Of a stretch of 64,000 bases of DNA, positions 7,421 through 17,143 are shown piece after piece. Numbering within the stretch: the first letter of the stretch is position 1; the number at the start of each line of letters is the position of its first letter. The translations under genes and the position numbers were made by a program. Below the pieces are notes generated by a model, which saw only the letters and a list, made by a program, of their open reading frames with translations, was not told where the DNA came from and made no database searches. This stretch comes from UBA1794 sp031552405 (GTDB taxonomy: Bacteria > Bacteroidota > Bacteroidia > Bacteroidales > Bacteroidaceae): NCBI GenBank assembly GCA_031552405.1, contig JAVBMN010000013.1, positions 1 through 64,000 on the forward strand, written 5' to 3'.

Positions 7421-9796
7421 TTACTCCAATATGAATTTATACACTGATTCCCCCTGGTTTCCTTTTAACCGTACGAAATAGACAGCTGCCGGGAAGTTGC
7501 TGAGGTTCAACTCCACACAGTCAGTAGAAACGGACTGTGTATACAACTCTTCCCCTTGTGCCGACAACAATGACAGCGTAGTGAAGGAAGCACCGGAAGG
7601 AATAGAAACAAATACACTTTTCTGTCCTGGAGCGGAATACACCACACCGTTACCCTCTGCCAGAGTAGAGGGGATGGATACAGGTGATTCAGTGATGATC
7701 TGCGCCGTAACCGACTTGCTGTAAGTAGCCTGACGAACGCGGGCTGTAATCTGAGCCTCGCCCTTTCTTACGGCTTCCACAATACCTTTATTGGTAACGC
7801 GCGCGGTGGAGCGGTCAGAAGAAAGGATCACCACATCTTCACGACCGGCAGGAATCTCAGTCCCGTCCGTATAATACGCCTTAAGCTGGTACTGATCCGA
7901 GGTTCCGGCATGCAGACTCACCGGAAGCTGCAACTCCACCCGGTCTACGGTAATCAGTTGCACCTCTGTTTCTTCAGTTACTTCTTCATCCCAGAAGGTA
8001 GCTACGGTTTTAATAACCGCTGTGCCGGGAGCCTTGGCCAGCAGGGCGCCGCCGGGAGTGATCTGGGCCAGGGCAGGGGTAAGCACTTCGTGAGAGAAAG
8101 CAACCTCACCGCGAGCAGCAGGCTGTCCTCCGGTCATCAGAGCCAAAGCACGAATGCCGCTGGCATCACCCACGCGGAGCACGGGGGCGTAGGTAGAAAT
8201 GGAAAGACTCTGGATTCCGTAATAGGTTATAACCAAAGGAATGGCCAGGTTGGTCACAGCATTCTTGTAATGCGCCTCCACTACGAGTGTATCCAATCCC
8301 TCTTCCAACGCAGTGAGAAGGCCGTCAGGAGTCACAGAAACCCGCTTTTGCAGCGTGGTGTACGTAAGCAGCAGGAGATCCGGATCAATCGGCTCCCCGT
8401 CGCTCATGGTACCGGAGGGTTGCAACTGTACACGGTCTGCCATGCGGATGGTATCCGCCAGGGACGAAAATTGCAATACAGAGAATGCCAGATCAGGATC
8501 CGTAATACGGGAAGCCTCAAAATAACGAAGCTCACTTAGCAGACGGGCATACGCCGCATCCATCTGGAAATAATCCGAAACAGACTCCTCCAAGGAGCGG
8601 GCATGAACCAATTCCGCACTCAGGCGCTCCATGGCGTAGGCCGGGTAATTTCCGGTTTCACTACCCTCTACGGCTCCTTCATACAACGTACCGGCCTGAA
8701 GAAGCAAGGCAGAGAAATCAGCCCATACAGGCGGAACACCCGTTTCAGGGGAGCTGAGAGCCACGTAGCGCAGTACAAAATCACTCTCGCCCGTGGTAGT
8801 CATTTTACCCATCTTCAGATAAGGTGTATATTCCAGGCGGGTCAGCTCCATATCGTCAATGTAGACAGCAAAAGCACCTGCGTCAGAGTTATTCCAGCCG
8901 TTGTGAAATTCCAGTTCGGCCAGGGCATCGGTACTTCCGGAAACAAACTCAACCGTAAATTTCTGATAGTTTCCTGCAGGAATATCCACGTTGGCTTTGT
9001 GTACACCTCCCACGCGCAATACTCCCTTCATGCTGGATTGGGATGCATTCACCTTCACGGCCTTGGCCCAATAAACAAGTCGGTACTTGGAGTTGGGCTG
9101 AATAGGGATAAGAGCGCCAAGCTGTCCGGTCCACCCATTCTCCCAGTGCAATGATTTGCTACCCTTATAAGGGCTGTTCCCATCGATTGTCAACTGGCTC
9201 CAACTGGAGAACCACCACATGGGGTCAATCTTTCCGCTGTTCTCAAAACCCGGATCGGCAATTACATCCCTGCGGGAGTTGGGCTGGGAAGAAAGGAGCT
9301 GCCCATTCCGGTAGATCTTTGTATGCTGATCCTGGCCTACAGCAAAGCGGAAGGCGGATTTACCGCTAAAATCTGCGTTACGCACAATCGTATCACCCGT
9401 CACACGGTTGATAAGGCGTTCCTTCTGAAGGGTAAAGGACACCTGTTCACCGGTGGGTGTACACATATCCAGATCCATACTGGTACCGGCACGCAATGAC
9501 TGCAACCCGTACTCCACAGAGTAGGGGAGGGTAACGCTACCTGCGGCCGACAAGGGTAGAAAGTATCCAAAGGCGCTTCCGGAAGGGATTTTTACGGAAA
9601 GTCCCCCCTCGCCATTCAAAGAAGTCTTAACACCATCGGCATTGATGGAGAACTCATCCCAGGCGGGTGCCGCCAATACCGGTTTCTGGTTTTGGGCCTC
9701 ATACAGATGCTGAAAGTACAACGAACTGGTTTGCGCCTGGGTCACATTAAGGGAAACCAACAAGGCTCCACACAAAATCAATTTATTGGTATGCAT
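7421..9796 (-). CDS. Secreted CBM/Big-domain protein with C-terminal sorting-like domain
   Basis: About 791 aa from the ATG at 9796, which gives the clean signal peptide MHTNKLILCGALLVSLNVTQAQ; an in-frame ATG at 9823 would add 9 residues, 5 bp after the upstream stop. After a novel N-terminal beta-rich region, residues about 180-320 form a jelly-roll carbohydrate-binding-like module (DPGFENSG ... YIDDMELTRLE). A helical FIVAR-like stretch follows near 360-440, then Big-type immunoglobulin repeats up to about 705. The last 75 residues, with YFVRLKGNQGESVYKFILE at the end, resemble a type IX secretion type A sorting domain. No catalytic motif is seen. It is probably a surface glycan-binding protein translated with the esterase gene upstream; the ligand is unknown. 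Confidence 0.8.
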   Translation of the reverse strand: MHTNKLILCGALLVSLNVTQAQTSSLYFQHLYEAQNQKPVLAAPAWDEFSINADGVKTSLNGEGGLSVKIPSGSAFGYFLPLSAAGSVTLPYSVEYGLQSLRAGTSMDLDMCTPTGEQVSFTLQKERLINRVTGDTIVRNADFSGKSAFRFAVGQDQHTKIYRNGQLLSSQPNSRRDVIADPGFENSGKIDPMWWFSSWSQLTIDGNSPYKGSKSLHWENGWTGQLGALIPIQPNSKYRLVYWAKAVKVNASQSSMKGVLRVGGVHKANVDIPAGNYQKFTVEFVSGSTDALAELEFHNGWNNSDAGAFAVYIDDMELTRLEYTPYLKMGKMTTTGESDFVLRYVALSSPETGVPPVWADFSALLLQAGTLYEGAVEGSETGNYPAYAMERLSAELVHARSLEESVSDYFQMDAAYARLLSELRYFEASRITDPDLAFSVLQFSSLADTIRMADRVQLQPSGTMSDGEPIDPDLLLLTYTTLQKRVSVTPDGLLTALEEGLDTLVVEAHYKNAVTNLAIPLVITYYGIQSLSISTYAPVLRVGDASGIRALALMTGGQPAARGEVAFSHEVLTPALAQITPGGALLAKAPGTAVIKTVATFWDEEVTEETEVQLITVDRVELQLPVSLHAGTSDQYQLKAYYTDGTEIPAGREDVVILSSDRSTARVTNKGIVEAVRKGEAQITARVRQATYSKSVTAQIITESPVSIPSTLAEGNGVVYSAPGQKSVFVSIPSGASFTTLSLLSAQGEELYTQSVSTDCVELNLSNFPAAVYFVRLKGNQGESVYKFILE

Positions 9797-9828
9797 GATA
9801 CAATGATTCAAAAAGTGATACATAAGGC

Positions 9829-11193
9829 TTATTTCACAGAACGATAGGGGACAATGGGCAGCCCTTCCTTCGTATAAATGTTAGGGATGGCATACTTTCG
9901 CCAGAAATAGCGCGAAGCCACCGGCACACTTACCTTCTCGTTCCAGAGGAGAACCGTATTTCCTTCAATCAGGGCAGAAGCAGGGTAATACACCTTATCG
10001 GCACCGCATATTTCAAAGTGCTGGGCTTCCGTATCTGTCCCTGTCAATTGAAATCCGTCTTTCACATAGTCAAAGTACACCCGTATCTTATCCGCTTCTA
10101 GCACTTCTTTGCAGAATACGGGGCTGCTTACCGGTACATCCTGCCCATAGACACGTCCCAGGGCGATGAGAGCAAGCCGGTCGCCTATCAGTTTCTTTTG
10201 CCGCGGATGAATCTCCGTAGCATCACCACCGTCAAGGGTTACGGCAAGGCCTGAGTTGGGTATTTCATCCGATAATTCTTTCTGAAGCTCACGAAACGTA
10301 CGCCAGTCGTCATTATCATAAGAAGTGAGTTGTCCGATGTAAAAGGGTAAGGTAGGATCTTTAAAATCCTGACGCCAGCCCTCTACCATTACCTTAAGCA
10401 GGGTTTTATAGGATGCCTGATGCCCTACATTATTCTCGCCCTGGTACCAGATAATTCCGGAGTTCTTATAAGGAAGCACTGGAGCCACCATGCCGTTATA
10501 CAAACAGCCCACAGGCTGAGAAGCGGTGTATGTACCCCGAAGGGCGGCAGTCTTATCAAACAACTCCTTGCGGGTCCATTCCTCCGCAGCGGTACCTCCC
10601 TCATACATACCGATCATTCCCACCGGTACTTTGAGCACCTCATTCATCTTACGGGCAAAGTAATAACCTATTGCACTGATGTGCTGCATATTATTTGCAT
10701 AGGCGCCATACTTCCATGAACCCTTTACATTGTTGAGCGGAGTTGTGGAGCGCGTTACTTCCACCTCAAAGAAGCGTACTGTCTGGATGTTGTCATTCTG
10801 CACCTGCCAGTTATCGTTCCAGGACTCGCCCAGGCGGAACTTCATGTTAGATTGCCCGGAGCAGATCCATACCTCACCGATGAGTACATTCTGGATAACC
10901 TTCCCGTTGATGGTCACGGTATATGCAGTGTTTCCTCCGGCAGGGGTTTCCAAGAGCACTTCCCAGCGGCCGTTTGAGGCGGTAACGGTACTTACTTCCT
11001 TGTTATCCCAGCTCCCCTTTACGGTTACCTGGGTGCCCGCAGCAGCCGTTCCCCAGATGGGAGCCTGACTGTTCTGCTGCAACACAAACCCGTTTGTGAA
11101 CAACTGGCTGGGAGTGACCGCCTGAGCATACAGCGACGGCTGGCACAGAAAGGCGCACAGCAGTACAATGATTGTTTGTTTTACTCTATTCAT
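9829..11193 (-). CDS. Sialate O-acetylesterase-like SGNH hydrolase
   Basis: 454 aa, exported (signal peptide ending in LYAQ near residue 24). The block GEVWICSGQSNM near residue 114 carries the nucleophilic serine of the sialate O-acetylesterase/SGNH family. The partner Asp/His motif appears as DATEIHPRQK near residue 329. An N-terminal beta-sandwich (residues 30-100) precedes the hydrolase core, as in family members from gut Bacteroidota. It should remove acetyl esters from glycans; in plant-glycan loci such proteins often act on acetylated pectin or xylan rather than sialic acid, so the substrate stays open. It is followed after a few bases by the CBM/Big protein and preceded by a palindrome-rich gap. 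Confidence 0.9.
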   Translation of the reverse strand: MNRVKQTIIVLLCAFLCQPSLYAQAVTPSQLFTNGFVLQQNSQAPIWGTAAAGTQVTVKGSWDNKEVSTVTASNGRWEVLLETPAGGNTAYTVTINGKVIQNVLIGEVWICSGQSNMKFRLGESWNDNWQVQNDNIQTVRFFEVEVTRSTTPLNNVKGSWKYGAYANNMQHISAIGYYFARKMNEVLKVPVGMIGMYEGGTAAEEWTRKELFDKTAALRGTYTASQPVGCLYNGMVAPVLPYKNSGIIWYQGENNVGHQASYKTLLKVMVEGWRQDFKDPTLPFYIGQLTSYDNDDWRTFRELQKELSDEIPNSGLAVTLDGGDATEIHPRQKKLIGDRLALIALGRVYGQDVPVSSPVFCKEVLEADKIRVYFDYVKDGFQLTGTDTEAQHFEICGADKVYYPASALIEGNTVLLWNEKVSVPVASRYFWRKYAIPNIYTKEGLPIVPYRSVK

Positions 11194-11270
11194 AATTCTA
11201 ATTGTTTATACTAAGAATATATTACGGCATCTCGATTTCTCTTTCTCCAAAAATGTTTTTTTCTCGTTTT

Positions 11271-11379
11271 TACTGCATTGCTGCATAAAACGACCTTAAC
11301 AAGCTGATTTTCAAAAGACTGTTACTATGCAGCAAGGTATGCAGTAAACTGGTTTTCGAAGCTTTGCTGCATAGTAAAG
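11271..11379. repeat. Cluster of TGCAGCA/TGCTGCA inverted repeats
   Basis: The motif ATGCAGCAA and its complement recur here: TACTGCATTGCTGCAT (11271-11286), TTACTATGCAGCAAGG followed by TATGCAGTAAA (about 11331-11348), and CTTTGCTGCATAGTAAAG (11363-11380). The second and third can form a hairpin of about 14 bp; the first and second can pair as an alternative. They lie in the 5' region of the esterase gene and could be regulatory or a repeat element. Confidence 0.65.
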
Positions 11380-11417
11380 TTCTTCTCTTTACCCTAAAAA
11401 GGCGCCCTCAGTTTATT

Positions 11418-11499
11418 GAGTCGAGGGGCTCGACTGGCGAGTTGAGGGGCTCAAACGGCGAGTCGGCGGCGCCGACTCGCCAGTCGAGCCCCCCGACTC
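11418..11499. repeat. GC-rich nested palindrome behind the GH127 gene
   Basis: A left arm of about 25 nt from 11418 (GAGTCGAGGGGCTCGACTGG...) pairs with a right arm ending at 11499 (...CCAGTCGAGCCCCCCGACTC). Inside it a second perfect palindrome centred on GGCGCC (11457-11481) offers a competing fold. The stop of the GH127 gene is only 10 bp away. It may act as a terminator without a U-tract or be an inserted repeat element. Confidence 0.75.
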
Positions 11500-11508
11500 A
11501 AGATTTGC

Positions 11509-13827
11509 TCAGCGCTTCAATGTTTTACAATGAAACAACGGCCCGGCCACACTCTTTTCATCCAATGCCCTGAAGGCCACAGTTACTTTGCTTTTCCCTT
11601 TGGTTACCTCACCTGGGATGTGGTACACCTTGTCAATAAAAGCGCCGCCCCACCAGTGGATAATAACGGTTGATACGGGTACTCCGTCTACCTCTACCTT
11701 GAACTTGTAGATATCGCCCAGGTCGCCCCAGTAGGTACACATCAGGTCAATGGGCTGTTCGGGCAGTACATCCATCTTAAAGGAGAACGAGCCTCCATTG
11801 GGGGCTTTGCGGAACTTGCGTCCGTGCATCTCGCCCAGTTCCAGATTCTCACCCTCGAAGGCATGGTCGCGCTCGGGCTGCATCTCGCCGGGCTGGAAGG
11901 AAGAGATTGTTTGTTCCTTTATCCACAGCTCCTTATCCTTCTGAAGCAAGATCTGATCCTTTCGCTCTGCCCACTGCTGCTGGGAATAATGCTCAAAGTA
12001 CACCACGGTACGGGCATCCACCGTCTTGTAATAAGGGATCATGGGGTAGGGGGCGGGCCACGTGGCGTTCATTGTAAATGCGGGAGGATAGGCGCTCTCA
12101 TCCACCTGCACCATGCGATCTGCCTGTGTAAGATGATCAGTAACCACCACGGGGATGGTTTTCTCTTCTCCGGGCAGGGTAGAGGCCAGCACGATAGGGC
12201 CATAGAGGTAGGCCCGCTGCGTAGAGTCGCCCAACGCCTCTTCCGAGGTGATACTCATGGGGAGGATGTACTGTATCCTGTCTCCGTTTTTCCACTTACG
12301 GGTCAACTGCAAATATTCACCGGGGTGGGAGGGGGGAGTATCCGCCTTCACTTCCTTCCCGTTTACAAGCAATGCATAGCCCTGCTTAGCCCAGGAAGGA
12401 TACCGGAGGTTGAGGGTAAACTTCTGGCTCTTCTCAGCCTGTACCGTGTAGTTAATGGTATCCGAATCAGGGAAGCGGGTTTGCTGTATAAACGTTACCG
12501 CCCTCTTCTTCCAGCTCAGCTTAGAGGGGATGAACAGGTTTACATACAAGGCATCCTGTGCATTGGTGGAGTAGATGAACTCCCCGTAGCGGGCATGGTT
12601 CTCAAGACCAGTGCCTACGCAGCACCAGAAGGCATCAAACGGATTAGAATAATGCTTCCGTGCACCCGAAACCAGGGGCGACATGTAACATACCATCCCG
12701 TCATTGGGATTCTGTGAGGCCAGAATCTGGTTATAAAGCGTACGTTCATAAAAATCAGCCTTCTCGGCCTGGGGATGGTCGTGAAAGAGTGCTTTGGTTA
12801 GTTTCAACATGTTATAGGAATTGCATGTTTCGCAGGTTTTATCCGTAATACGGTCATACGTGCGGCGGGATGCGCCGAAGTGCTCGGCCTCGCTGTTGCC
12901 GCCTATAACGTAGGTGTGGTTATGCACCACTGCATCCCAGAAGAAGTTTGCAATCTGGAAATAGGCCGGATCCTGCGACAGCTCATACTCGCGCATCACT
13001 CCCACAATCTTGGGTATCTGGGTATTGGCATGCTTTCCTGCCAGCTCGTCACGCCCTTGGGCAAGGGCATCCGTAAGTTCACGGTGGTTCATGCGCCCGG
13101 CAAGTATCAGGAACTTCTTATCGCCGTTGAGGGCATATATCTCGGCCATAGATTCATTAAAGCCGCCGTGCTCAGCCACAAGCACCTGCTGAATCTGTGC
13201 ATCGGTCAAGGGGGCAAAAACAGAGTACATGTACTCTGCCAGGCGGGTCACTATTTTGTAAGCCAGCGGGTTGCCCGTCTGGTAATACACATCAGTAAGT
13301 CCGGCAAAAAGTTTGTGCATATTATACAGGGGTACGTAACCACCATTCAGGTCGAACCCCTTTGTGCGAATCTCTCCCCGGGCCACTTCGGCAAAGAGTT
13401 CCTTGGCGCGAGGGAAACCCGCTACCAGGCCATTACCGAAGGCCTGCTGGCAGGTGTCTAATTGTTGCATGCAATACGAAATCCGCAACAGCAATTGCTC
13501 GTCACCGGTTGAGCCATACATAAGGGCGCAGGCCGACAGGTAGTGGCCAAACGTTTGTCCGGCCAGGCCACCGCCTTCCCATCCTCCGTATTTGGGAGCC
13601 TTTGGGGTAAGTCCTGACTCGGTACGGAAACCGCTCAGGAAACGGTCGGGTTCAAAACTAAGCAGCCACTTTCGGTCAAGCTCCATGGCATGTTTAAAGA
13701 CACCGTCCGCTAAGCGGACATCCTGTAGCGAGAAAGGTATCGCCGGTTGTACTGTGTTTTGCTTCTGTCCTACGGAAGGCAGACTGACTATGCTGCACAA
13801 TGCAAAACATAGGATAAGTTTACGCAT
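11509..13827 (-). CDS. GH127-family glycoside hydrolase (beta-L-arabinofuranosidase-like)
   Basis: 772 aa with a signal peptide (MRKLILCFALCSIVSLPSVGQ). The (alpha/alpha)6 domain includes GGWEGGGLAGQTFGHYLSA and GGYVPLYNMHKL. Two metal/catalytic blocks of GH127 (formerly DUF1680) are visible: CETCNSYNMLKL near residue 334 and FWCCVGTGLENH near 402, supplying the Glu and three Cys ligands, one Cys being the nucleophile in characterised members. Family enzymes release beta-L-arabinofuranose, though related subfamilies act on other sugars. The C-terminal part is a beta-sandwich. The gene is separated from the upstream giant-protein gene by a strong terminator, so it likely has its own promoter, which I could not place. 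Confidence 0.9.
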   Translation of the reverse strand: MRKLILCFALCSIVSLPSVGQKQNTVQPAIPFSLQDVRLADGVFKHAMELDRKWLLSFEPDRFLSGFRTESGLTPKAPKYGGWEGGGLAGQTFGHYLSACALMYGSTGDEQLLLRISYCMQQLDTCQQAFGNGLVAGFPRAKELFAEVARGEIRTKGFDLNGGYVPLYNMHKLFAGLTDVYYQTGNPLAYKIVTRLAEYMYSVFAPLTDAQIQQVLVAEHGGFNESMAEIYALNGDKKFLILAGRMNHRELTDALAQGRDELAGKHANTQIPKIVGVMREYELSQDPAYFQIANFFWDAVVHNHTYVIGGNSEAEHFGASRRTYDRITDKTCETCNSYNMLKLTKALFHDHPQAEKADFYERTLYNQILASQNPNDGMVCYMSPLVSGARKHYSNPFDAFWCCVGTGLENHARYGEFIYSTNAQDALYVNLFIPSKLSWKKRAVTFIQQTRFPDSDTINYTVQAEKSQKFTLNLRYPSWAKQGYALLVNGKEVKADTPPSHPGEYLQLTRKWKNGDRIQYILPMSITSEEALGDSTQRAYLYGPIVLASTLPGEEKTIPVVVTDHLTQADRMVQVDESAYPPAFTMNATWPAPYPMIPYYKTVDARTVVYFEHYSQQQWAERKDQILLQKDKELWIKEQTISSFQPGEMQPERDHAFEGENLELGEMHGRKFRKAPNGGSFSFKMDVLPEQPIDLMCTYWGDLGDIYKFKVEVDGVPVSTVIIHWWGGAFIDKVYHIPGEVTKGKSKVTVAFRALDEKSVAGPLFHCKTLKR

Positions 13828-13889
13828 AATTATTCTTACTAGTTAAAGAACTCTGCAATGTACGAAAAAAGATATTTCAAATCTCCTCT

Positions 13890-13940
13890 TTGAAGAAAAA
13901 AGGCTACCCCAAACAATTATTTGAGGCAGCCTTTCTTCAA
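13890..13940 (-). terminator. Intrinsic terminator behind the 979-aa gene
   Basis: On the minus strand, 26 bp after the stop, a stem starting TTGAAGAAAGGCTGCC pairs across a short loop with GGTAGCCTTTTTTCTTCAA; the paired right arm runs into a U-rich stretch. A classic Rho-independent terminator. Confidence 0.85.
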
Positions 13941-13966
13941 TTTATCTTCCTAAATCAGGAAAAATG

Positions 13967-16906
13967 TTATTGCACAGCTACCTTTATGGTTTGTGTACCT
14001 ACGGTTACAAGGTAGATACCGGGAGCAAGTTGAGCGCTGGCAGGAAGCTGTATTCCGTCAGCAGTGCTTACAGTATACTCTGTAATGCCTTCTACCACAA
14101 TATAGCCATTCTCTGAATAAGCCTTGATTGCCATCTCTGCGGCCGCATCTTCCATTTCTTCCACACCCACATTCCAGTCGGTACTTGTGTAAGTAAGGAT
14201 AAAGTCATCGCAAGAGAACCACCATCCGTTCCAGGTAGGAGTATCAGTAGTTACACCGATTTCCATTGTGTTGCTCCATACTACGATGTTTTCAACTATA
14301 ATATAGTTCCAACCATTACCTTTTCCGTCATTTACATTCCTTATGTCAGAACCCTCAGGAGCACTTGACCATACAGTACCGCCTTCGCCGCCATTATTAG
14401 GAGCTTCTACCTTCACAGTATCCGTTCCGATGGCATATACAAAACATCCGTCACCGGTTGAACGGGCTACACAAGACAGGGTATATGTTCCATTAGGAAT
14501 ACCACGCAATACCTGCTTGGCAGTGTACTTCAATACACCGGCATTACCATCCCATGAATCAATGTATGAGTTTTCGGCATCACCGCTATAGTGAGCTCCA
14601 CGGCTTACGGCACCACCGGTATTTCTTTTCACTGTCCAGCCTTCAGGAACCACATTGTTGTCATAGCTGTCAGCACCTGGGTTCACAATCATAAAGGTAC
14701 AATCGGAATTATCCGCAGTGTCTACATTACTGCTGCGCAGCATGTTGATGGCTTTCTGGCACTCGGCAGTCAACGATACCATTTGATCCTTGCCGACAAT
14801 TGTCTTCGAAATCTGATTATACTGTGCAGCAAGAACAGCCTCTAACTTTGCAATGTTTTCTTCACTATACACATCTGGCAATAATGTATATATAGGAGCA
14901 GTATCATACATCAGGATATACGCCTTAAATGCCTGCAATGTTTCCCGGAAGAAGTTTGCTGTAAGATAAGTAGAAGAATCAGCTTCCACAATGTCATTCT
15001 GGAAGTTCAAAAGATCAGATACAAGAAGTACAGAAGATTCATCGTTCAAAAGTCCGTCGAGCTCAGAAACGATTGTTTCTTTTCCACTGTTATACTGATC
15101 CAATGCGCTGATAGATGCATTAGCCAGTTCTATTGCCGTATTCAACACTTCAAAAGCCGACTCAATAGTAGCCTGATCCTTACCTTTGGCAGATTTACCT
15201 ACTGCAACAGCATCCTGCACCTTCGTCAAATCGCCTAACATCATAAAGTTGGCAGCTGCAGTTTCTGCATCGGCTATTCTAATATCCAAGGCTTTTTCAT
15301 AACCGTTTTCATCCGGACCATAGTACTTCAGTACAAAATCAGTCATACAGAACCAGCCCTCCGACGTATTCGGCGCACCGGGAGTAGAAGCAAAACCAAT
15401 GCGGAGCTTTCCATCCTCAGCCACAAATACTTTCTCAGTCTGAAGCACTTCCCATTCTGCATTTTTCACCGGGTCAGGACCTACATACCAGTAGGAGGCA
15501 GGAGCCGTTACCTTTCCAGCCATCGACTGGGCATACAAATGGTTGGTAGTAACTACATTGTCACTTGTGGTTTTACATTCTACCGTGTAGAAACCAGCAC
15601 GCAGACCTGTCAAATCCTGGTATACATCCATACTGGTAAAGTTGTTAGACCAGTTGTTCCAGCAGTTTCTGCCTCCAATATTGGCAACCTTAAATTCGTT
15701 GTATGAGACAGATGCATTGTTCAACACCCATCCCTCAAACAGGCCATCGGCTATATCGCCAGTATTACCCATTGCTTTTGTAAATTGAGGAGTCTTGATA
15801 AAGAACGTAAAATCAGCAGGCTCCTCTGCAGAGGCCGGAGCCGTAGCCTGATATACGATACTTGCTGCAGTAAGCTCTGCTAGCATTGCTTTCAGATCAG
15901 CAGAATAGATAGGCTTACCGTCAGGGGTCAGAGCTCCCGAAGGAAGATAATCAAGCGCCTTACCAATTACTGCATCAAAATCCGCTTCTCCTGTATACCC
16001 TTTACCTTTATTGCTTTCCAGAAGATCCATCATATCAGTGGTGTACTGAATAAGATCCCCGAGCAGGTTCATGGAAAGGAGTATTTCTGCCTGTATGCTT
16101 CCCAATGAATCGTATATCATGATTACCTCCTCTTTATCCATTGAGTCGTCTGCCTTATCGGTCAACTCCTGGGCATTTTCCAGCAACAAGGTCATACCAC
16201 TCGTTTCTTCACCTGAAAGAACTGCCTCATGGATAGCCACATTCAATGCCGTAATAAGTCCCCGGTATTTAAATATCTCGCCAACCTCCGGAGCTCCCCA
16301 GTAAGTAAGACGAATATCATCAAGCTGGAACCAGCCATTTGTATTACGCGACTTAGAGGAAGAATATATACCTATCCGCAGAGAATCCTTAGCCTGAGCC
16401 TCTGTTACCACAAAGAACGCAGATAATGTTTCCCAATTAGAACTAACCACTTTCAGATGATTGGATTGCACAGTGGTACCCCCTACAGTTGCATACAAAT
16501 ACTGGCCATCGCCTAAATTACTTGTACGCATTTTACCACTCAGCTCATAAGCACCTGCAGGAAGCAATATTTTCTGGTTAAGATCAATCATTTTGATATC
16601 ACCTGCCCACACATTGTAGTACCACTCCCCATCCGCAGCCGGTGCATTCGGGTCATTAGGTAATCCGGACCATGCATCAATCCAACCTGGCATATCATAC
16701 TCAAGCGTCCACCCCAGGGGAGTCTTTACAAAACCGCCCGCAGGATGAATGCCTTCCGGAACCTGATCCCAATTACCTTCTTCAAAACTTGCATTCTTAA
16801 TATGGCTTGTCACATCATCGCCTACCGACTGCGCTTGCGCCGTGCCGGTTATGCAGACTGATGCTGCAAAGAACAAGCCCGCAGTCCAATGAATAATTTT
16901 CTTCAT
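13967..16906 (-). CDS. Giant secreted three-jelly-roll protein, copy A
   Basis: 979 aa; signal peptide ends at AQAQ near residue 26. Three related beta-sandwich modules resembling carbohydrate-binding domains occur at about 32-208 (DVTSHIKNASFEEGNW), 365-528 (DFTFFIKTPQF ... LKYYGP) and 734-905 (DCTFMIVNPG ... LTYTST). They are joined by helical, charge-rich linkers at about 215-350 and 535-720 that look like FIVAR-type repeats. The C-terminal 65 residues (AYSENGYIVVEG ... IYLVTVGTQTIKVAVQ) resemble a type A sorting domain. No hydrolase motif is seen, so binding or scaffolding at the cell surface is the best guess. It is a full-length paralog of the next gene (17144-20119); the highest similarity is in modules 2 and 3. 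Confidence 0.8.
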   Translation of the reverse strand: MKKIIHWTAGLFFAASVCITGTAQAQSVGDDVTSHIKNASFEEGNWDQVPEGIHPAGGFVKTPLGWTLEYDMPGWIDAWSGLPNDPNAPAADGEWYYNVWAGDIKMIDLNQKILLPAGAYELSGKMRTSNLGDGQYLYATVGGTTVQSNHLKVVSSNWETLSAFFVVTEAQAKDSLRIGIYSSSKSRNTNGWFQLDDIRLTYWGAPEVGEIFKYRGLITALNVAIHEAVLSGEETSGMTLLLENAQELTDKADDSMDKEEVIMIYDSLGSIQAEILLSMNLLGDLIQYTTDMMDLLESNKGKGYTGEADFDAVIGKALDYLPSGALTPDGKPIYSADLKAMLAELTAASIVYQATAPASAEEPADFTFFIKTPQFTKAMGNTGDIADGLFEGWVLNNASVSYNEFKVANIGGRNCWNNWSNNFTSMDVYQDLTGLRAGFYTVECKTTSDNVVTTNHLYAQSMAGKVTAPASYWYVGPDPVKNAEWEVLQTEKVFVAEDGKLRIGFASTPGAPNTSEGWFCMTDFVLKYYGPDENGYEKALDIRIADAETAAANFMMLGDLTKVQDAVAVGKSAKGKDQATIESAFEVLNTAIELANASISALDQYNSGKETIVSELDGLLNDESSVLLVSDLLNFQNDIVEADSSTYLTANFFRETLQAFKAYILMYDTAPIYTLLPDVYSEENIAKLEAVLAAQYNQISKTIVGKDQMVSLTAECQKAINMLRSSNVDTADNSDCTFMIVNPGADSYDNNVVPEGWTVKRNTGGAVSRGAHYSGDAENSYIDSWDGNAGVLKYTAKQVLRGIPNGTYTLSCVARSTGDGCFVYAIGTDTVKVEAPNNGGEGGTVWSSAPEGSDIRNVNDGKGNGWNYIIVENIVVWSNTMEIGVTTDTPTWNGWWFSCDDFILTYTSTDWNVGVEEMEDAAAEMAIKAYSENGYIVVEGITEYTVSTADGIQLPASAQLAPGIYLVTVGTQTIKVAVQ

Positions 16907-16963
16907 ACATTTGATGTTTATTTAATTAATAATAAAGTCGATATATGCCAATAATACATTGTA

Positions 16964-16971
16964 CAAATGTA
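16964..16971 (-). promoter_or_regulatory. -7 element upstream of giant gene A
   Basis: TACATTTG on the minus strand, 57 bp before the start codon. The same local arrangement, a TAnnTTTG box with a TTTTG-TTTTAT stretch further upstream, occurs before paralog B, supporting a shared, duplicated promoter. Confidence 0.5.
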
Positions 16972-17079
16972 ACGCGAAACAACTGCACTCTATAAAACAA
17001 AAGAATCAATTAATGGAACGATCCAATGGAGCAATTCCCTCACAGATGCATTTAACAAGAAAGTAGAATCCTTGACAAG

Positions 17080-17121
17080 AAAGAGGACAATCTCAGATTA
17101 CTCCAAGACTGCCCTCTTCTT
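17080..17121 (-). terminator. Intrinsic terminator behind giant gene B
   Basis: Minus-strand stem AAGAGGGCAGTCT with AGATTGTCCTCTTTCTT, 23 bp after the stop at 17144. Its sequence is nearly the same as the terminator behind the GH5-like gene at 20310-20347, which suggests that a gene-plus-terminator segment was duplicated or that both derive from one repeat. Confidence 0.8.
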
Positions 17122-17143
17122 TTCGTCGTTTTTGCAGAAACTA

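Noticed and set aside
11824..12717. 297-codon frame opposite the GH127 gene
   Set aside because: Fully within a well-supported gene on the other strand, no signal or domain, and composition is that of an antisense frame.
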